Notes: generated by a model not told the origin, from the letters alone. 64,000 nucleotides of DNA from Parvibaculum sp. (GCF_030651915.1 NZ_JAUSBV010000010.1:535279-599278); one strand, 5' to 3'. Counted from the first letter of the stretch, positions 32,241 to 40,793 are shown. Translations and numbers: made by a program.

Positions 32241-32258
32241 ACGCTTCCGTCGTTGCAT
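32217..32258 (-). CDS. Putative 13-residue leader peptide upstream of the decarboxylase
   Basis: ATG at 32258 to TGA at 32217 encodes MQRRKRPFWITPV. GGCAGG lies just upstream of the ATG as a possible Shine-Dalgarno. Four of the first six residues are Arg or Lys, followed by Pro-Phe-Trp. The stop codon falls in the loop of the hairpin that hides the decarboxylase ribosome-binding site. The layout resembles gammaproteobacterial SpeFL, an ornithine-sensing arrest peptide, although the sequence is not obviously related. A possible promoter (TTGCGC at 32336-32331, TATATC at 32315-32310, 15-bp spacer) lies upstream. Confidence 0.5.
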   Translation of the reverse strand: MQRRKRPFWITPV

Positions 32259-32428
32259 AAACCTGCCAGGGGCCAGCGGCACGTGCGTGTGCGTCTTGTG
32301 ATGCGCGGAGATATAGGTATCGATGAGTCTGCGCAACAGGTAATTGGGCTCGCGGTCAAACTTTTTTGCTAACAAATCCTTAATGTGCCTGCGGCCGGAT
32401 GCGGCCGAATTGCGGCAGCAAAAAGACA

Positions 32429-32455
32429 AAGGCCCGGAGGGGTGCTCCGGGCCTT
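32429..32455 (-). terminator. Terminator of tig
   Basis: AAGGCCCGGA at 32429-32438 and TCCGGGCCTT at 32446-32455 form a strong stem about 25 bp past the tig stop. On the minus strand the stem is followed by TGTCTTTTTG. It insulates tig from the decarboxylase leader. Confidence 0.85.
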
Positions 32456-32478
32456 CCTCGACGACGCCTCGTGACGTG

Positions 32479-33954
32479 TCAGTCGTCTTTCTTTTTCTTC
32501 GCCGCCGGCTTCTTCGCAGCGGGCTTTTTGGCGGCGGCCTTCTTTGCCGGCTTCGCCTCGTCATGATCGTGATCATGGTCGTGGTCGCAGTTCTCGTCGT
32601 GGACGTGCTCGTGCTCCTCCGCATCGGGATCGGCAAAGAGCTCGTCGCGGCTGACGGTCTTGTCCTGCACGTCGGCCAGCTCGGCAATGAAGTCGATGAC
32701 CTTGTCCTCGAAGATCGGCGCGCGCAGTTCCTGCACCGCCTGCGGGTTCTGCTGGTAGTACTGATAGAGTTGACGCTCCTGACCCGGGAACTGGCGAGCG
32801 CGCTCGGCGAGCGCCTGGTTCAGCTCCTGCTCGGTGACGGAGATGCTGTTCTTCTCACCGACTTCGGCCAGCAGCAGGCCGAGGCGGACGCGCCGCGCCG
32901 CGATCTTGCGATATTCGGCCTTCACGTCTTCCTCGGGTTCATCGAGGTCGGCGGCCGTCTTTTTCTGGTGGCTGAGCTCATGCTCGAACTGCTGCCAAAT
33001 CTGCTCGAATTCCTGCTCGACCATCGTCGGCGGCAGCTCGAAGTCATGCAGCTCGTCGAGCTTGTCGAGCATGGCGCGCTTCATGTGGGAGCGCGACATG
33101 CGGGTGTAGTCGGACTTGATCTGCTCGGCGAGTGCCTCGCGCAGCTTGTCGAGGGTGTCGAAGCCGAAACGCTTGGCGAGTTCGTCGTCGACCGTTACCT
33201 CGGCCGGCGCTTTCACTTCCTTCACCTTCACCTCGAAGACGGCGTCCTTGCCGGCCAGGTGTTCGGCGCCATATTCGGCCGGGAACGTCACGTTGACGGT
33301 CTTTTCTTCGCCAGCCTTGGCGCCGACAAGCTGTTCCTCGAAGCCCGGAATGAAGCGGGCGGAGCCCAGTTCGAGATTGGCGTCTTCGGCCGAGCCGCCG
33401 TCGAAGGCGACGCCGTCGATCTTGCCGACGAAGTCGACGGTCAGCAGATCGCCATTTTCGGCCGCAGCGCCTTCGGCGCGGGGTTCGAAATTCTTCTGGT
33501 TTTCGGCGAGGCGCTTCAGCGCTTCGTCGATGTCGGCGTCCTTCACCTCGGCAACGAGGCGTTCGACGGAAACCTTTGAAAAGTCTGCCAGTTCGAAGGC
33601 CGGCACGACCTCGAAGCTCATCTTGAAAGTGAGGTCAGCCTTGCCGTCCATCACTTCCTGGATTTCGCCCTCGAGATCGATCGACGGCTGGAAGGCAGGC
33701 CTAAGTGCTTCGTCCGCCAGCGCTTTCTGGCTCGACTCGCCGACGGTCTCCTGGATGATCTCACCCATGACCTGCTTGCCGAAGGTCTTGCGCAAATGGC
33801 TGACCGGCACCTTGCCGGGACGGAAGCCTTTGAGGCGAACCTGGTTTTTCATTTCCTCGAGCTTGACGCCGAGGCGGGCTTCGAGATCTTGCGCCGGAAC
33901 CTGAATCTTCAATTCGCGCTTCAGACCGTCCGCGTTGGTGACCGTGACCTGCAT
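32479..33954 (-). CDS. tig: Trigger factor with His/Asp-rich and Lys/Ala-rich tail
   Basis: Ribosome-bound chaperone and peptidyl-prolyl isomerase. From MQVTVTNADGLKRELKI the protein is about 491 aa, against roughly 430-450 for many homologues. The N-terminal ribosome-binding domain has the signature GFRPGKVPVSHLRKTFG. The PPIase domain includes GDLLTVDFVGKIDGVAFDGG, and a long helical C-domain follows. The extra length is a tail with EHEHVHDENCDHDHDHDHD and then repeated AAKKPAAKK units. It lies upstream of clpP in the conserved block, with GNAT and ODC genes between. tRNA-Leu precedes it by 35 bp. Confidence 0.95.
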   Translation of the reverse strand: MQVTVTNADGLKRELKIQVPAQDLEARLGVKLEEMKNQVRLKGFRPGKVPVSHLRKTFGKQVMGEIIQETVGESSQKALADEALRPAFQPSIDLEGEIQEVMDGKADLTFKMSFEVVPAFELADFSKVSVERLVAEVKDADIDEALKRLAENQKNFEPRAEGAAAENGDLLTVDFVGKIDGVAFDGGSAEDANLELGSARFIPGFEEQLVGAKAGEEKTVNVTFPAEYGAEHLAGKDAVFEVKVKEVKAPAEVTVDDELAKRFGFDTLDKLREALAEQIKSDYTRMSRSHMKRAMLDKLDELHDFELPPTMVEQEFEQIWQQFEHELSHQKKTAADLDEPEEDVKAEYRKIAARRVRLGLLLAEVGEKNSISVTEQELNQALAERARQFPGQERQLYQYYQQNPQAVQELRAPIFEDKVIDFIAELADVQDKTVSRDELFADPDAEEHEHVHDENCDHDHDHDHDEAKPAKKAAAKKPAAKKPAAKKKKDD

Positions 33955-33988
33955 CTTACAATCCATTGTATTTAAAGGGGTTTCGGTC

Positions 33989-34073
<85 letters not shown>

Positions 34074-34194
34074 CATGGGCCGACGACGAGGCCCGACAAG
34101 AGCCAGCCGCTCCCCAATTTGGCGCTCTCTATATCAAGGGGTTCGGGCGATTGCCAGCAAAAGAGCACAGCGGCGACAGCCGAAAACACCCCCT

Positions 34195-34223
34195 CTGTCA
34201 CGAAACTGTCACGGAACTGTCAC
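34195..34223 (+). promoter_or_regulatory. Triple CTGTCAC direct repeat, Pho-box-like
   Basis: CTGTCAC occurs at 34195, 34206 and 34217, exactly 11 bp apart, with spacers GAAA and GGAA. The PhoB box is two CTGTCA(T/C) half-sites separated by four A/T-rich bases, so this is a box and a half. It sits in the 225-bp gap between tRNA-Leu and the nnr stop. In the plus orientation no sense gene follows, and the tRNA is transcribed in the other direction, so the target is unclear. Confidence 0.55.
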
Positions 34224-34298
34224 AAAGGCTCCGGCGGCGGGGATAAGGGGTGGGGATAAAATAAACTTGTCCCCGGTTTTGCCGCCGCGCGCGACATC

Positions 34299-35798
34299 TC
34301 AGCCGAGTTGAGCGGGCAGATCGCGCAGAATGGCGGGGAGCATTTCGGGGATGTCCTCGGCGATCAGGCCCGGACCGAAGGCGGCGCCCGCTTCGCCATG
34401 CAGCCAGACGCCGGCGGCGGCGGCTTCGAATGGCGGCATGCCCTGTGCCAGAAGGCCGAGCACGATGCCGCCCAGCACGTCGCCGGAACCGGCAGTGGCG
34501 AGTTCGGGACCGGCATTGATGTTGATGGCGGCGCGGCCGTCCGGCGCGGCGATGACGGTGTCGGCACCTTTCAGCACGATGACGGCGCCGGCTTCAGCGG
34601 CGGCCCGCCGTGCACGGAGGAGTTTGCTCTCGCCGGAGGCGGCCAGCGCCGGAAAGAGACGGGCGAACTCGCCTTCATGCGGCGTCAACACGACCGGACC
34701 GGCGAAGTAGCCCTTGATGGCGACGAAGAGATCGCGCGGAATTTCGGCAAAGGATGTCAGCGCATCGGCGTCGAGCACCATCGCGGTGCCGGACAGGAGG
34801 GCCGCCAAGACGTTTTCGCGCGTTTCCGCGCCGACGCCGGCGCCGGGTCCGATCAGCAATGCGTTCTTGCGCTTGTCTTCGAGAATTTGCGTCAACCCGT
34901 CGGCGCCGTCGAAGGGCGCCAGCATGATTGCGGTCAGATGGGCGGCGTTGACGAGCAGCGCCGAAGGCGGCGTCGCCACGGTGACGAGGCCCGCCCCTGC
35001 CCTCAAGGCGCCGCGCGCGGCCAGACGCGCCGCGCCGGTATGCGCCGCGCCGCCCGAGACGACGACGGCATGGCCGCGTGTGTATTTGTGGCCGTCGATC
35101 TTCGGCTGCGGAAAGGCGGCCGCCCAGAGCGGCGGATGGTCGATGAAGGTTTGCGGCGCAATCTCTTCGAGCACGTCGGAGGGGATGCCGATATCGGCCA
35201 CTTTCAGCTCGCCGCAGAGGCGGCGGCCCGGCAGCAACAGATGACCGGGCTTCAGACGGAAGAAGGTGACCGTCAGCGCCGCCTTGACGGCCGCGCCGCG
35301 CACCGCGCCGCTGTCGCCGTCGAGACCCGAGGGGACGTCGACCGCGGCGACCGGAACGCCCGACTTCGCGAGGCGGGCGATCAGGTCGGCGACCACGCCT
35401 TCGACATCGCGGGCGAGGCCGGCGCCGAAGATGGCGTCGATCACGAGGGTGGCGCCCTCGCCCGCGCCGGCGGTGAGCGGGTGGACGGGACCCTGCCAGC
35501 GGGCGGCCGCTTCGGCGGCATCGCCCTTCAGGTTCTCGCGGGCGCCGAGAAGAAAGAGCGTCACCGGCCAGCCGCGTTCGGCGAGCAGGCGCGCGGCGAC
35601 GAAACCGTCGCCGCCATTGTTGCCGGGGCCGCACAAGACCGCGACCGGGCCTTGCGGGAAACGCGCCGCGACGGCTTCGGCGACGGCGCGGCCGGCATTC
35701 TCCATCAGGACGGAACCCGGACGGCCGCGGGCGATGGCCAGCGCGTCGGCGCGCGCCATTTCGGCGGTGGTCAGAAGGGCCGGAGAGGAATCATGCAT
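34299..35798 (-). CDS. nnr: Bifunctional NAD(P)H-hydrate epimerase / ADP-dependent dehydratase
   Basis: Repairs damaged NAD(P)HX. 499 aa in two domains. The N-terminal epimerase (YjeF_N) has VLMENAGRAVAEAV and LCGPGNNGGDGFVAARLL. The C-terminal ADP-dependent dehydratase (ribokinase-like) has AVVVSGGAAHTGAARLAARGALRAGAG, VLTPHEGEFARLFP, VLKGADTVIAAPDGRA and ATAGSGDVLGGIVLGLL. In several alphaproteobacteria this gene lies next to glnB-glnA; here about 14 kb of accessory genes separate them. Confidence 0.95.
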   Translation of the reverse strand: MHDSSPALLTTAEMARADALAIARGRPGSVLMENAGRAVAEAVAARFPQGPVAVLCGPGNNGGDGFVAARLLAERGWPVTLFLLGARENLKGDAAEAAARWQGPVHPLTAGAGEGATLVIDAIFGAGLARDVEGVVADLIARLAKSGVPVAAVDVPSGLDGDSGAVRGAAVKAALTVTFFRLKPGHLLLPGRRLCGELKVADIGIPSDVLEEIAPQTFIDHPPLWAAAFPQPKIDGHKYTRGHAVVVSGGAAHTGAARLAARGALRAGAGLVTVATPPSALLVNAAHLTAIMLAPFDGADGLTQILEDKRKNALLIGPGAGVGAETRENVLAALLSGTAMVLDADALTSFAEIPRDLFVAIKGYFAGPVVLTPHEGEFARLFPALAASGESKLLRARRAAAEAGAVIVLKGADTVIAAPDGRAAININAGPELATAGSGDVLGGIVLGLLAQGMPPFEAAAAGVWLHGEAGAAFGPGLIAEDIPEMLPAILRDLPAQLG

Positions 35799-35938
35799 GG
35801 GGCCACTATAGACCCGCGATTGCGGCGGGTCAGGGGCGCAGCCGCCTCAAAATGTTTCAGGCTGCGCGCATCCGCCTCATGCTAGATTGCAGGCGGGGCT
35901 GGCGGCCGGACATATTTTCGAAGGAGCCCGTCAACAGG

Positions 35939-36433
35939 ATGTGGAAACTTGCAGCCGGACTGGCCTTTGCATCGCTGGCCGCCCTGCCGGCCCAGGCCGG
36001 CGATCTCAAGGTCACGGTCACGGGCGTCCGCTCGGATGACGGCGCGCTGATGATCGGCTTCTATGACAGCGCCGCCAATTTCGAGGATGCCATTGGTACG
36101 TCGGCGAAGGTCGGGCTGCTCAACGACAAGGGACGGCTTGTCGGGGTGACGATGCGGGCCAGGACGGGCCCGCAGGGAATCGCAGTCTCGGACCTGCCGG
36201 CCGGCCGCTACGGCGTCATCGTGTTTCACGACGAGAACGACAACGGGCTGCTCGACATCAGCATTTTGCGCATTCCGATCGAAGGTTACGGTTTCAGCAA
36301 CAATGCGATCGGCTTTCTGCGCGCGCCCTCCTTCGACAAGGCGGCCGTGACGGTCGGCGAAGGTGATGTCAGCATTTCGATCGCGCTGACCTATCAGGTT
36401 GCGCCTTACGTCCGGCCGGGGCCCAAGAAGTAA
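35939..36433 (+). CDS. Exported DUF2141 family protein
   Basis: 164 aa from MWKLAAGLAFASLAALPAQAGD, which is a signal peptide with an AQA cleavage motif. The mature part is a beta-rich DUF2141 domain with VTVTGVRSDDGALMIGFYDSAANF, PAGRYGVIVFHDENDNGLLD and YGFSNNA. The acidic DENDNGLLD turn looks like a calcium-binding-type loop. An in-frame ATG at 35852 would add a non-hydrophobic leader. Function unknown. It converges with the sulfatase gene. Confidence 0.88.
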   Translation: MWKLAAGLAFASLAALPAQAGDLKVTVTGVRSDDGALMIGFYDSAANFEDAIGTSAKVGLLNDKGRLVGVTMRARTGPQGIAVSDLPAGRYGVIVFHDENDNGLLDISILRIPIEGYGFSNNAIGFLRAPSFDKAAVTVGEGDVSISIALTYQVAPYVRPGPKK

Positions 36434-36482
36434 GCGGGTGCCCGGACAGGCCGGATCATGATGACGTCGTTCGCGCCCTCTC

Positions 36483-38750
36483 CTATTGCTGCGCGTAGGC
36501 GGCGCGGACATTGGCCACGTTTTCCCCCTGTTGCGGCCGAAGCGAGGGGATATCGAAGGTGACGGTGCCGATCGCACCGCCATAGGCGAAGGGCGCTGCG
36601 TAGTCATGACAGACCGGCGAAATGCTGCGGCCGATATCCATGCCGGTGGAAGAAAGCATGAACACCAGTTTCGGGATCGTGCCGGACGCCACTTCATTGC
36701 CATCGACCAGGAGGGCGACGTCGCCACCGCCATCGGGGCGGCGGGCGACGGCGAGTTCCAGCTGGCGCGCGCCGGGCGCGAGCGGCGCGGCGGATGCGAT
36801 GGCCGTGTGTTCGTGGAAGCAGTTGTAGTCGAAATGCGGCCGGCCCTCCTTGATGTAGAGGACGAAGCCCGAGTTGATGCTGCCGCGCGCCACAATGGCA
36901 CCGTCGCCATTGCCCGACGGATGTTCGATGTCGGCCGTCATGCGCCAGCCGCGCGCGACCGGCGGGCAGACATCGGCAACGATGTGGGAGACCGGCGGGT
37001 GATAGACGAAGCGGCGGCGCGAGGTCGGCATGCCGGGACGGCGCGAGGCGGCGAATAGTGCCAGACCGTTGCGATCATCGAGCGGCAACGCGCCCTGCGC
37101 TTCTGCTTCGGTCCACCAGAGTTCGACCAGCGCCTTCAGCCTTTCGGGTTCGTTTGCGGCGAGATCGTTTGCTTCCGAGAAGTCTTCGGCGAGGTTGTAG
37201 AGCTCCCAGCGGTCCTCGTCGAAGGGCTTGCCCTGTTCGTGGCGCGTCACGGCCTTCCAGCCGTCCTGCCAGATGCCGCGATGGCCGAGCATTTCGAAAA
37301 ACTGCGATCCGCGCGCAATCGTGGCTTCAGGATCGGCGACGGCAGGTTTGAGACTGACGCCGTGGACCGGCATTTGCGGGACGCCGGCGACGACGGACGG
37401 CGTTTCGATACCGACGATTTCGAGCACCGTCGGCGCAATGTCGACCGCGTGGCAGAACTGGCGGCGGCTGACGCCGGGCGCGGCGAGGCCGGCCGGGAAG
37501 TGCATGATCAGCGGGTCGCGGACACCGCCGCCATGGGTGTTCTGCTTGTACCATTTCAGCGGCGTGTTGCCGGCCTGTGCCCAGCCCCAGGGGATGTTGC
37601 AGTGACTTTCGGGACCGCCGATGTCGTCGAGGCGCGCGACCGCCGCATCGACGTCTTCGGGCATGCCGTTGAACCATTTCATCTCGTCGAAGACGCCCTT
37701 CGGACCGCCTTCCTGGCTGGCGCCATTGTCGGACAGAAGAACGAAGAGCGTGTTGTCCCAGCGGTCGATCGATTTCAGGAAGTCGATCAGGCGGCCGATC
37801 TGGACATCGGTATGTTCGAGCATGGCCGCGAAGGCTTCCTGAAGCCGGGCGGCGAATGCCTTTTCGTTCGGCGAAAGCTCCTCCCACGGACGAACGCCGG
37901 GATTGCGCGGGGCCAGCGCCGTGTCCTTCGGGATGACGCCCATCTGCTTCTGGCGCTCGAACCATTCCGCCCGCACCACATCCCAGCCGGCGTCGAACTT
38001 GCCGCGATATTTGTCGAGATAGTTTTGCGGCGCCTGATGCGGCGCGTGCATGGCGCCGAAGGCGAGATAAAGAAAGAAGGGGCGCTCCGGGACCAGCGAG
38101 ACGATGTCGCGGATCATGCCCGCCGAGCGGTCGACGATGTCTTCGGAGACGTGATAGCCGTCTTCGGCGCGGCCCGGCACATCGACGAAATGATTGTCAT
38201 GCGTCAGCTCGGGATAAAACTGGTCGGTCTCGCCCTGCAGAAAGCCGTAATAGCGGTCGAAGCCCTTTTGCAAAGGCCAGTTGGCAAAGGGGCCGGCGGC
38301 CGAACATTCGCTCATCGGCGCGAGATGCCATTTGCCGGCGGCGAAGGTGGCGTAGCCCTTGTCGCGCAGGATCTCGGCCAGCGTCGCGGCGCTTTTCGGG
38401 ATCGCGCCGCGCATGTTGGGGAAGCCGGTGTCGAAATTCGAGACGCCGCGCATGCCGACCGCATGATGGTTGCGGCCGGTCAGAAGGCAGGCGCGGGTCG
38501 GCGAGCAAAGCGCGGTGGTGTGGAAGCCGGTAAAGCGCGCGCCTTTGGCGGCAAGCGCGTCGATGTTGGGGGTGGCGATGGTCGAGCCGTAGCAGCCGAG
38601 ATGGGCGAAGCCCGTATCGTCGAGCACGACCATCACGACATCGGGGGTGCCGGCCGCCAGTTTCGGCTCCGGCCACCAGGGCGTCGACTCCGCGACGGTG
38701 CGGCCGATGACGCCGCCGAATTCCTCGCCCGCTGGATGCTTGTAGGTCAT
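36483..38750 (-). CDS. Arylsulfatase (formylglycine-dependent)
   Basis: Hydrolyses sulfate esters; substrate unknown. 755 aa. The N-terminal metal site has VVMVVLDDTGFAHLGCYG. The FGly motif is CSPTRACLLTGR with Cys82, to be oxidised by a formylglycine-generating enzyme that is not in this window. Further active-site parts are FAAGKWHL, FLYLAFGAMHAPHQAP and LFVLLSDNGAS. The last 150 or so residues form an extra beta-rich domain seen in large AtsA-like enzymes. No signal peptide is visible, so it is probably cytoplasmic. A palindrome at 38774-38801 lies directly upstream. Confidence 0.92.
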   Translation of the reverse strand: MTYKHPAGEEFGGVIGRTVAESTPWWPEPKLAAGTPDVVMVVLDDTGFAHLGCYGSTIATPNIDALAAKGARFTGFHTTALCSPTRACLLTGRNHHAVGMRGVSNFDTGFPNMRGAIPKSAATLAEILRDKGYATFAAGKWHLAPMSECSAAGPFANWPLQKGFDRYYGFLQGETDQFYPELTHDNHFVDVPGRAEDGYHVSEDIVDRSAGMIRDIVSLVPERPFFLYLAFGAMHAPHQAPQNYLDKYRGKFDAGWDVVRAEWFERQKQMGVIPKDTALAPRNPGVRPWEELSPNEKAFAARLQEAFAAMLEHTDVQIGRLIDFLKSIDRWDNTLFVLLSDNGASQEGGPKGVFDEMKWFNGMPEDVDAAVARLDDIGGPESHCNIPWGWAQAGNTPLKWYKQNTHGGGVRDPLIMHFPAGLAAPGVSRRQFCHAVDIAPTVLEIVGIETPSVVAGVPQMPVHGVSLKPAVADPEATIARGSQFFEMLGHRGIWQDGWKAVTRHEQGKPFDEDRWELYNLAEDFSEANDLAANEPERLKALVELWWTEAEAQGALPLDDRNGLALFAASRRPGMPTSRRRFVYHPPVSHIVADVCPPVARGWRMTADIEHPSGNGDGAIVARGSINSGFVLYIKEGRPHFDYNCFHEHTAIASAAPLAPGARQLELAVARRPDGGGDVALLVDGNEVASGTIPKLVFMLSSTGMDIGRSISPVCHDYAAPFAYGGAIGTVTFDIPSLRPQQGENVANVRAAYAQQ

Positions 38751-38773
38751 CGCCTGTCCCTCCCCGGCTTGCG

Positions 38774-38801
38774 CCTGTTCTAATGGATACCATTAAACAG
38801 G
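38774..38801. promoter_or_regulatory. Operator candidate upstream of the arylsulfatase
   Basis: CCTGTTcTAATGG-ata-CCATTAaACAGG is a nearly perfect 28-bp palindrome; the inner TAATGG-ATA-CCATTA is exact. It starts 23 bp upstream of the sulfatase ATG, where a repressor would overlap the promoter. The size and 3-bp centre suit a TetR- or GntR-type dimer. No regulator gene lies beside it. Confidence 0.6.
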
Positions 38802-38853
38802 TGCGGCCGGCGAAGAACAAGCGGCGATTGCAAAGATTCCGTGAGGCGGAACG

Positions 38854-39393
38854 CTAGTTTGCGACGACGATCTGAAGCGCGCCGATCTGGCTCGCGCATT
38901 CCTCGGGCGCGCAGCGGACCAGGATCGCCCTGGGCGGATCTGCGAGTGCGCCAACGATACCGAAGGCCGCACCCATCGACGGGCGAATGTCCGCACGCAG
39001 ATATATCAGGTCGCCTGGCATCAATCGGATTGTCAGCTTGTTGCTGACAAGCCCGTGGCCATCGCCCACCCGCTCACCCCATGAGAAATCGTATTCCTGG
39101 GGGTCGAGATCGATGACCAGCACCTGTCCCTTGTTGATGCCACCCTGCACCGTGCCATTCGCAATCAGGTCGGCTGGCTGCTTGTTCGACATCGGCCCGA
39201 AAATCATTGCCGGGCTGTCATACACGCCGTGAAAGAAGTGAATGCGCGCCATTTCCTCGGGCGCTGTTTGTGCCTTTACCGCACGCTCGAGTTCCGGTGG
39301 CGCGCCGACGTTTTTCGCCGGCGACACACATGCCGCCAACGATGAAATCACTACCAACACGAAAAGACGGAATCCTACCGATCTACCCATCAT
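38854..39393 (-). CDS. Predicted lipoprotein of unknown function
   Basis: 179 aa from MMGRSVGFRLFVLVVISSLAACVSP. The signal peptide ends in a lipobox (SLAAC), so the mature protein should be lipid-anchored through that Cys. The mature part begins with a polar linker, then ARIHFFHGVYDSPAMIF and QVLVIDLDPQEYDFSWG, which gives the impression of a DUF2846-type beta domain. That is a guess. In-frame codons upstream to 39435 do not add signal-like sequence. Confidence 0.75.
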   Translation of the reverse strand: MMGRSVGFRLFVLVVISSLAACVSPAKNVGAPPELERAVKAQTAPEEMARIHFFHGVYDSPAMIFGPMSNKQPADLIANGTVQGGINKGQVLVIDLDPQEYDFSWGERVGDGHGLVSNKLTIRLMPGDLIYLRADIRPSMGAAFGIVGALADPPRAILVRCAPEECASQIGALQIVVAN

Positions 39394-39458
39394 GATGCCC
39401 CCCGGATGCACACGACCCCTTGCGTGACTGCGCATAACCTTATGGGAAGGAAGGCGAC

Positions 39459-39812
39459 CTATTCCAGATTAAATCCGTAGTCCCTTTCGACGCGGGCGAT
39501 GCGGGTGATGGTCGGGCCGAACCAGAGGGTCTTGGCCTTGTGCTTGGCGGCCATGTGGTGGGGATCGTCGCGCCAGCGCTGGATCGCTTCGAGGCTTTCC
39601 CAATAAGTGATCGCGACCGAGGCACCGTCCTGGAAGAAGGCTTCGAGGCCGAGAAAGCCGCCGATCTCGCCCGCGCGGCCATAAAGCTCTGTCGCAAGTT
39701 TGAAATAGGCGCTTTCGTCGAAGCCGGAACCAAGTTCGGTCGTCGTCGTGACGGCGTAATAGGGCGGCTCGGGCGTGCGCGCGACGCGGGCGACGCTGGT
39801 CGATCTGGTCAT
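39459..39812 (-). CDS. Antibiotic biosynthesis monooxygenase-type (ABM) protein
   Basis: 117 aa from MTRSTSVARVARTPEPPYYAV. A single ABM ferredoxin-like domain, with YYAVTTTTELGSGFDESAYFKLATELYGRAGEIGGFLGLEAFFQ and VAITYWESLEAIQRWRDDPHHMAAKHK, resembling small heme- or quinol-binding monooxygenases. It lies 29 bp downstream of the isocitrate lyase-type gene on the same strand, so both may answer to the divergent LysR regulator. Confidence 0.82.
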   Translation of the reverse strand: MTRSTSVARVARTPEPPYYAVTTTTELGSGFDESAYFKLATELYGRAGEIGGFLGLEAFFQDGASVAITYWESLEAIQRWRDDPHHMAAKHKAKTLWFGPTITRIARVERDYGFNLE

Positions 39813-39841
39813 GGCGGTTCCTTGTGAGTGGGGTGGCGCGT

Positions 39842-40702
39842 TCAGCGCGACCTTTCGCGGGCGAATAGCGCATTGAGTTCGGCGCCGGAGAACTGACCTT
39901 CCGCAAAATCCAGCGTGCCCTTGTCGCGCAGCTCGTCGGCGCATCGGCGGATGAAGCCGAAAACCGAGCGGGCGATGGTGCCGCCGAGGCTGATGCGCCG
40001 CACCCCGGCCGCGATCATCTCATGGGCGTTGCCGTCCGTGCTTGTGAGACCGGCGACGATGTTGAGCGGTCCGTCAATCTCGCGAACCAGAATCGTCATC
40101 GCCGGGAGATCGGCGACACCGGGCAGGAAGACGCAATCGGCACCGGCTTCAAGGAAACGATTGGCGCGGGCGATGGCAGCCTCGAACGCACCTTCTCGGC
40201 CGAGCACGAGCATGTCGGTGCGGGCGTTGAGGACGAAGGCGCTGCCGCGTGCGTCGATGGCGGCGCGGGCGGCCTGGATGCGCTCGACCGCCAGCGTTTC
40301 GTCATAGAGGACCGGCTCCAGCGGCTTCTTGTCTTCGATGTTGCCGCCGGCCAGACCGGCGTCCATCGCCATGGCGACGGTTTCGGCGACCGCTTGCGGG
40401 CTGTCGCCGAAGCCCGCTTCGAGGTCGCCATTGACCGGCAGGCGCGTGGCCTCGGCGATCTCGCGCATGCGGGCGAACATTTCCGCGCGCGTCACGCCGA
40501 GCGCTGCATCGGTGACGCCGTAGTCCTGCTTGCCGAGCGAAAAGGCGATGCCGGCGCTGGTGGTACCGATGGCCTTGAAGCCCGCAGCGGCGAGAATGAG
40601 CGCGCTGCCGGCGTCCCAGGCGTTGGGCATGATGAAGCCGGGGCCGGACCTGTGCATGGCCTGAAAGGTTTGCGCCTTCGCTTCGGTATCGCTCGTCTGC
40701 AT
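39842..40702 (-). CDS. Isocitrate lyase / PEP mutase superfamily enzyme
   Basis: 286 aa TIM-barrel enzyme that makes or breaks a C-C or C-P bond next to a carboxylate. It has FIMPNAWDAGSALILAAAGFKAIGTTSAGIAFSLG, then LPVNGDLEAGFGD with the metal-binding acidic residues, GGNIEDKKPLEPVLYD, and the segment CVFLPGV. The KKCGH-type loop of true isocitrate lyases is absent. Oxaloacetate decarboxylase, 2,3-dimethylmalate lyase and phosphonopyruvate enzymes are possible. It faces a LysR gene, which probably regulates it. Confidence 0.85.
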   Translation of the reverse strand: MQTSDTEAKAQTFQAMHRSGPGFIMPNAWDAGSALILAAAGFKAIGTTSAGIAFSLGKQDYGVTDAALGVTRAEMFARMREIAEATRLPVNGDLEAGFGDSPQAVAETVAMAMDAGLAGGNIEDKKPLEPVLYDETLAVERIQAARAAIDARGSAFVLNARTDMLVLGREGAFEAAIARANRFLEAGADCVFLPGVADLPAMTILVREIDGPLNIVAGLTSTDGNAHEMIAAGVRRISLGGTIARSVFGFIRRCADELRDKGTLDFAEGQFSGAELNALFARERSR

Positions 40703-40778
40703 TTCGGTTTCCTTCGACGTGGCGGGTGGGATTCGCGTTGCCGAGAAATTGGGGCTTGCGCGCCCATTCGTCCAATTT

Positions 40779-40793
40779 ATAGTTTTGATCTAT
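40779..40793. promoter_or_regulatory. LysR-type binding site (T-N11-A) in divergent promoter
   Basis: ATAG-ttttgat-CTAT, containing TAG-N7-CTA (T-N11-A), lies in the 121-bp AT-rich gap between the lyase-type gene and the LysR gene. Position, symmetry and local AT-richness fit a LysR-type autoregulatory site. Confidence 0.55.

Noticed and set aside
34224..34298. TTATCCCC motifs resembling DnaA boxes upstream of the nnr stop
   Set aside because: Only two imperfect copies (TTATCCACA needed), with no origin genes nearby.
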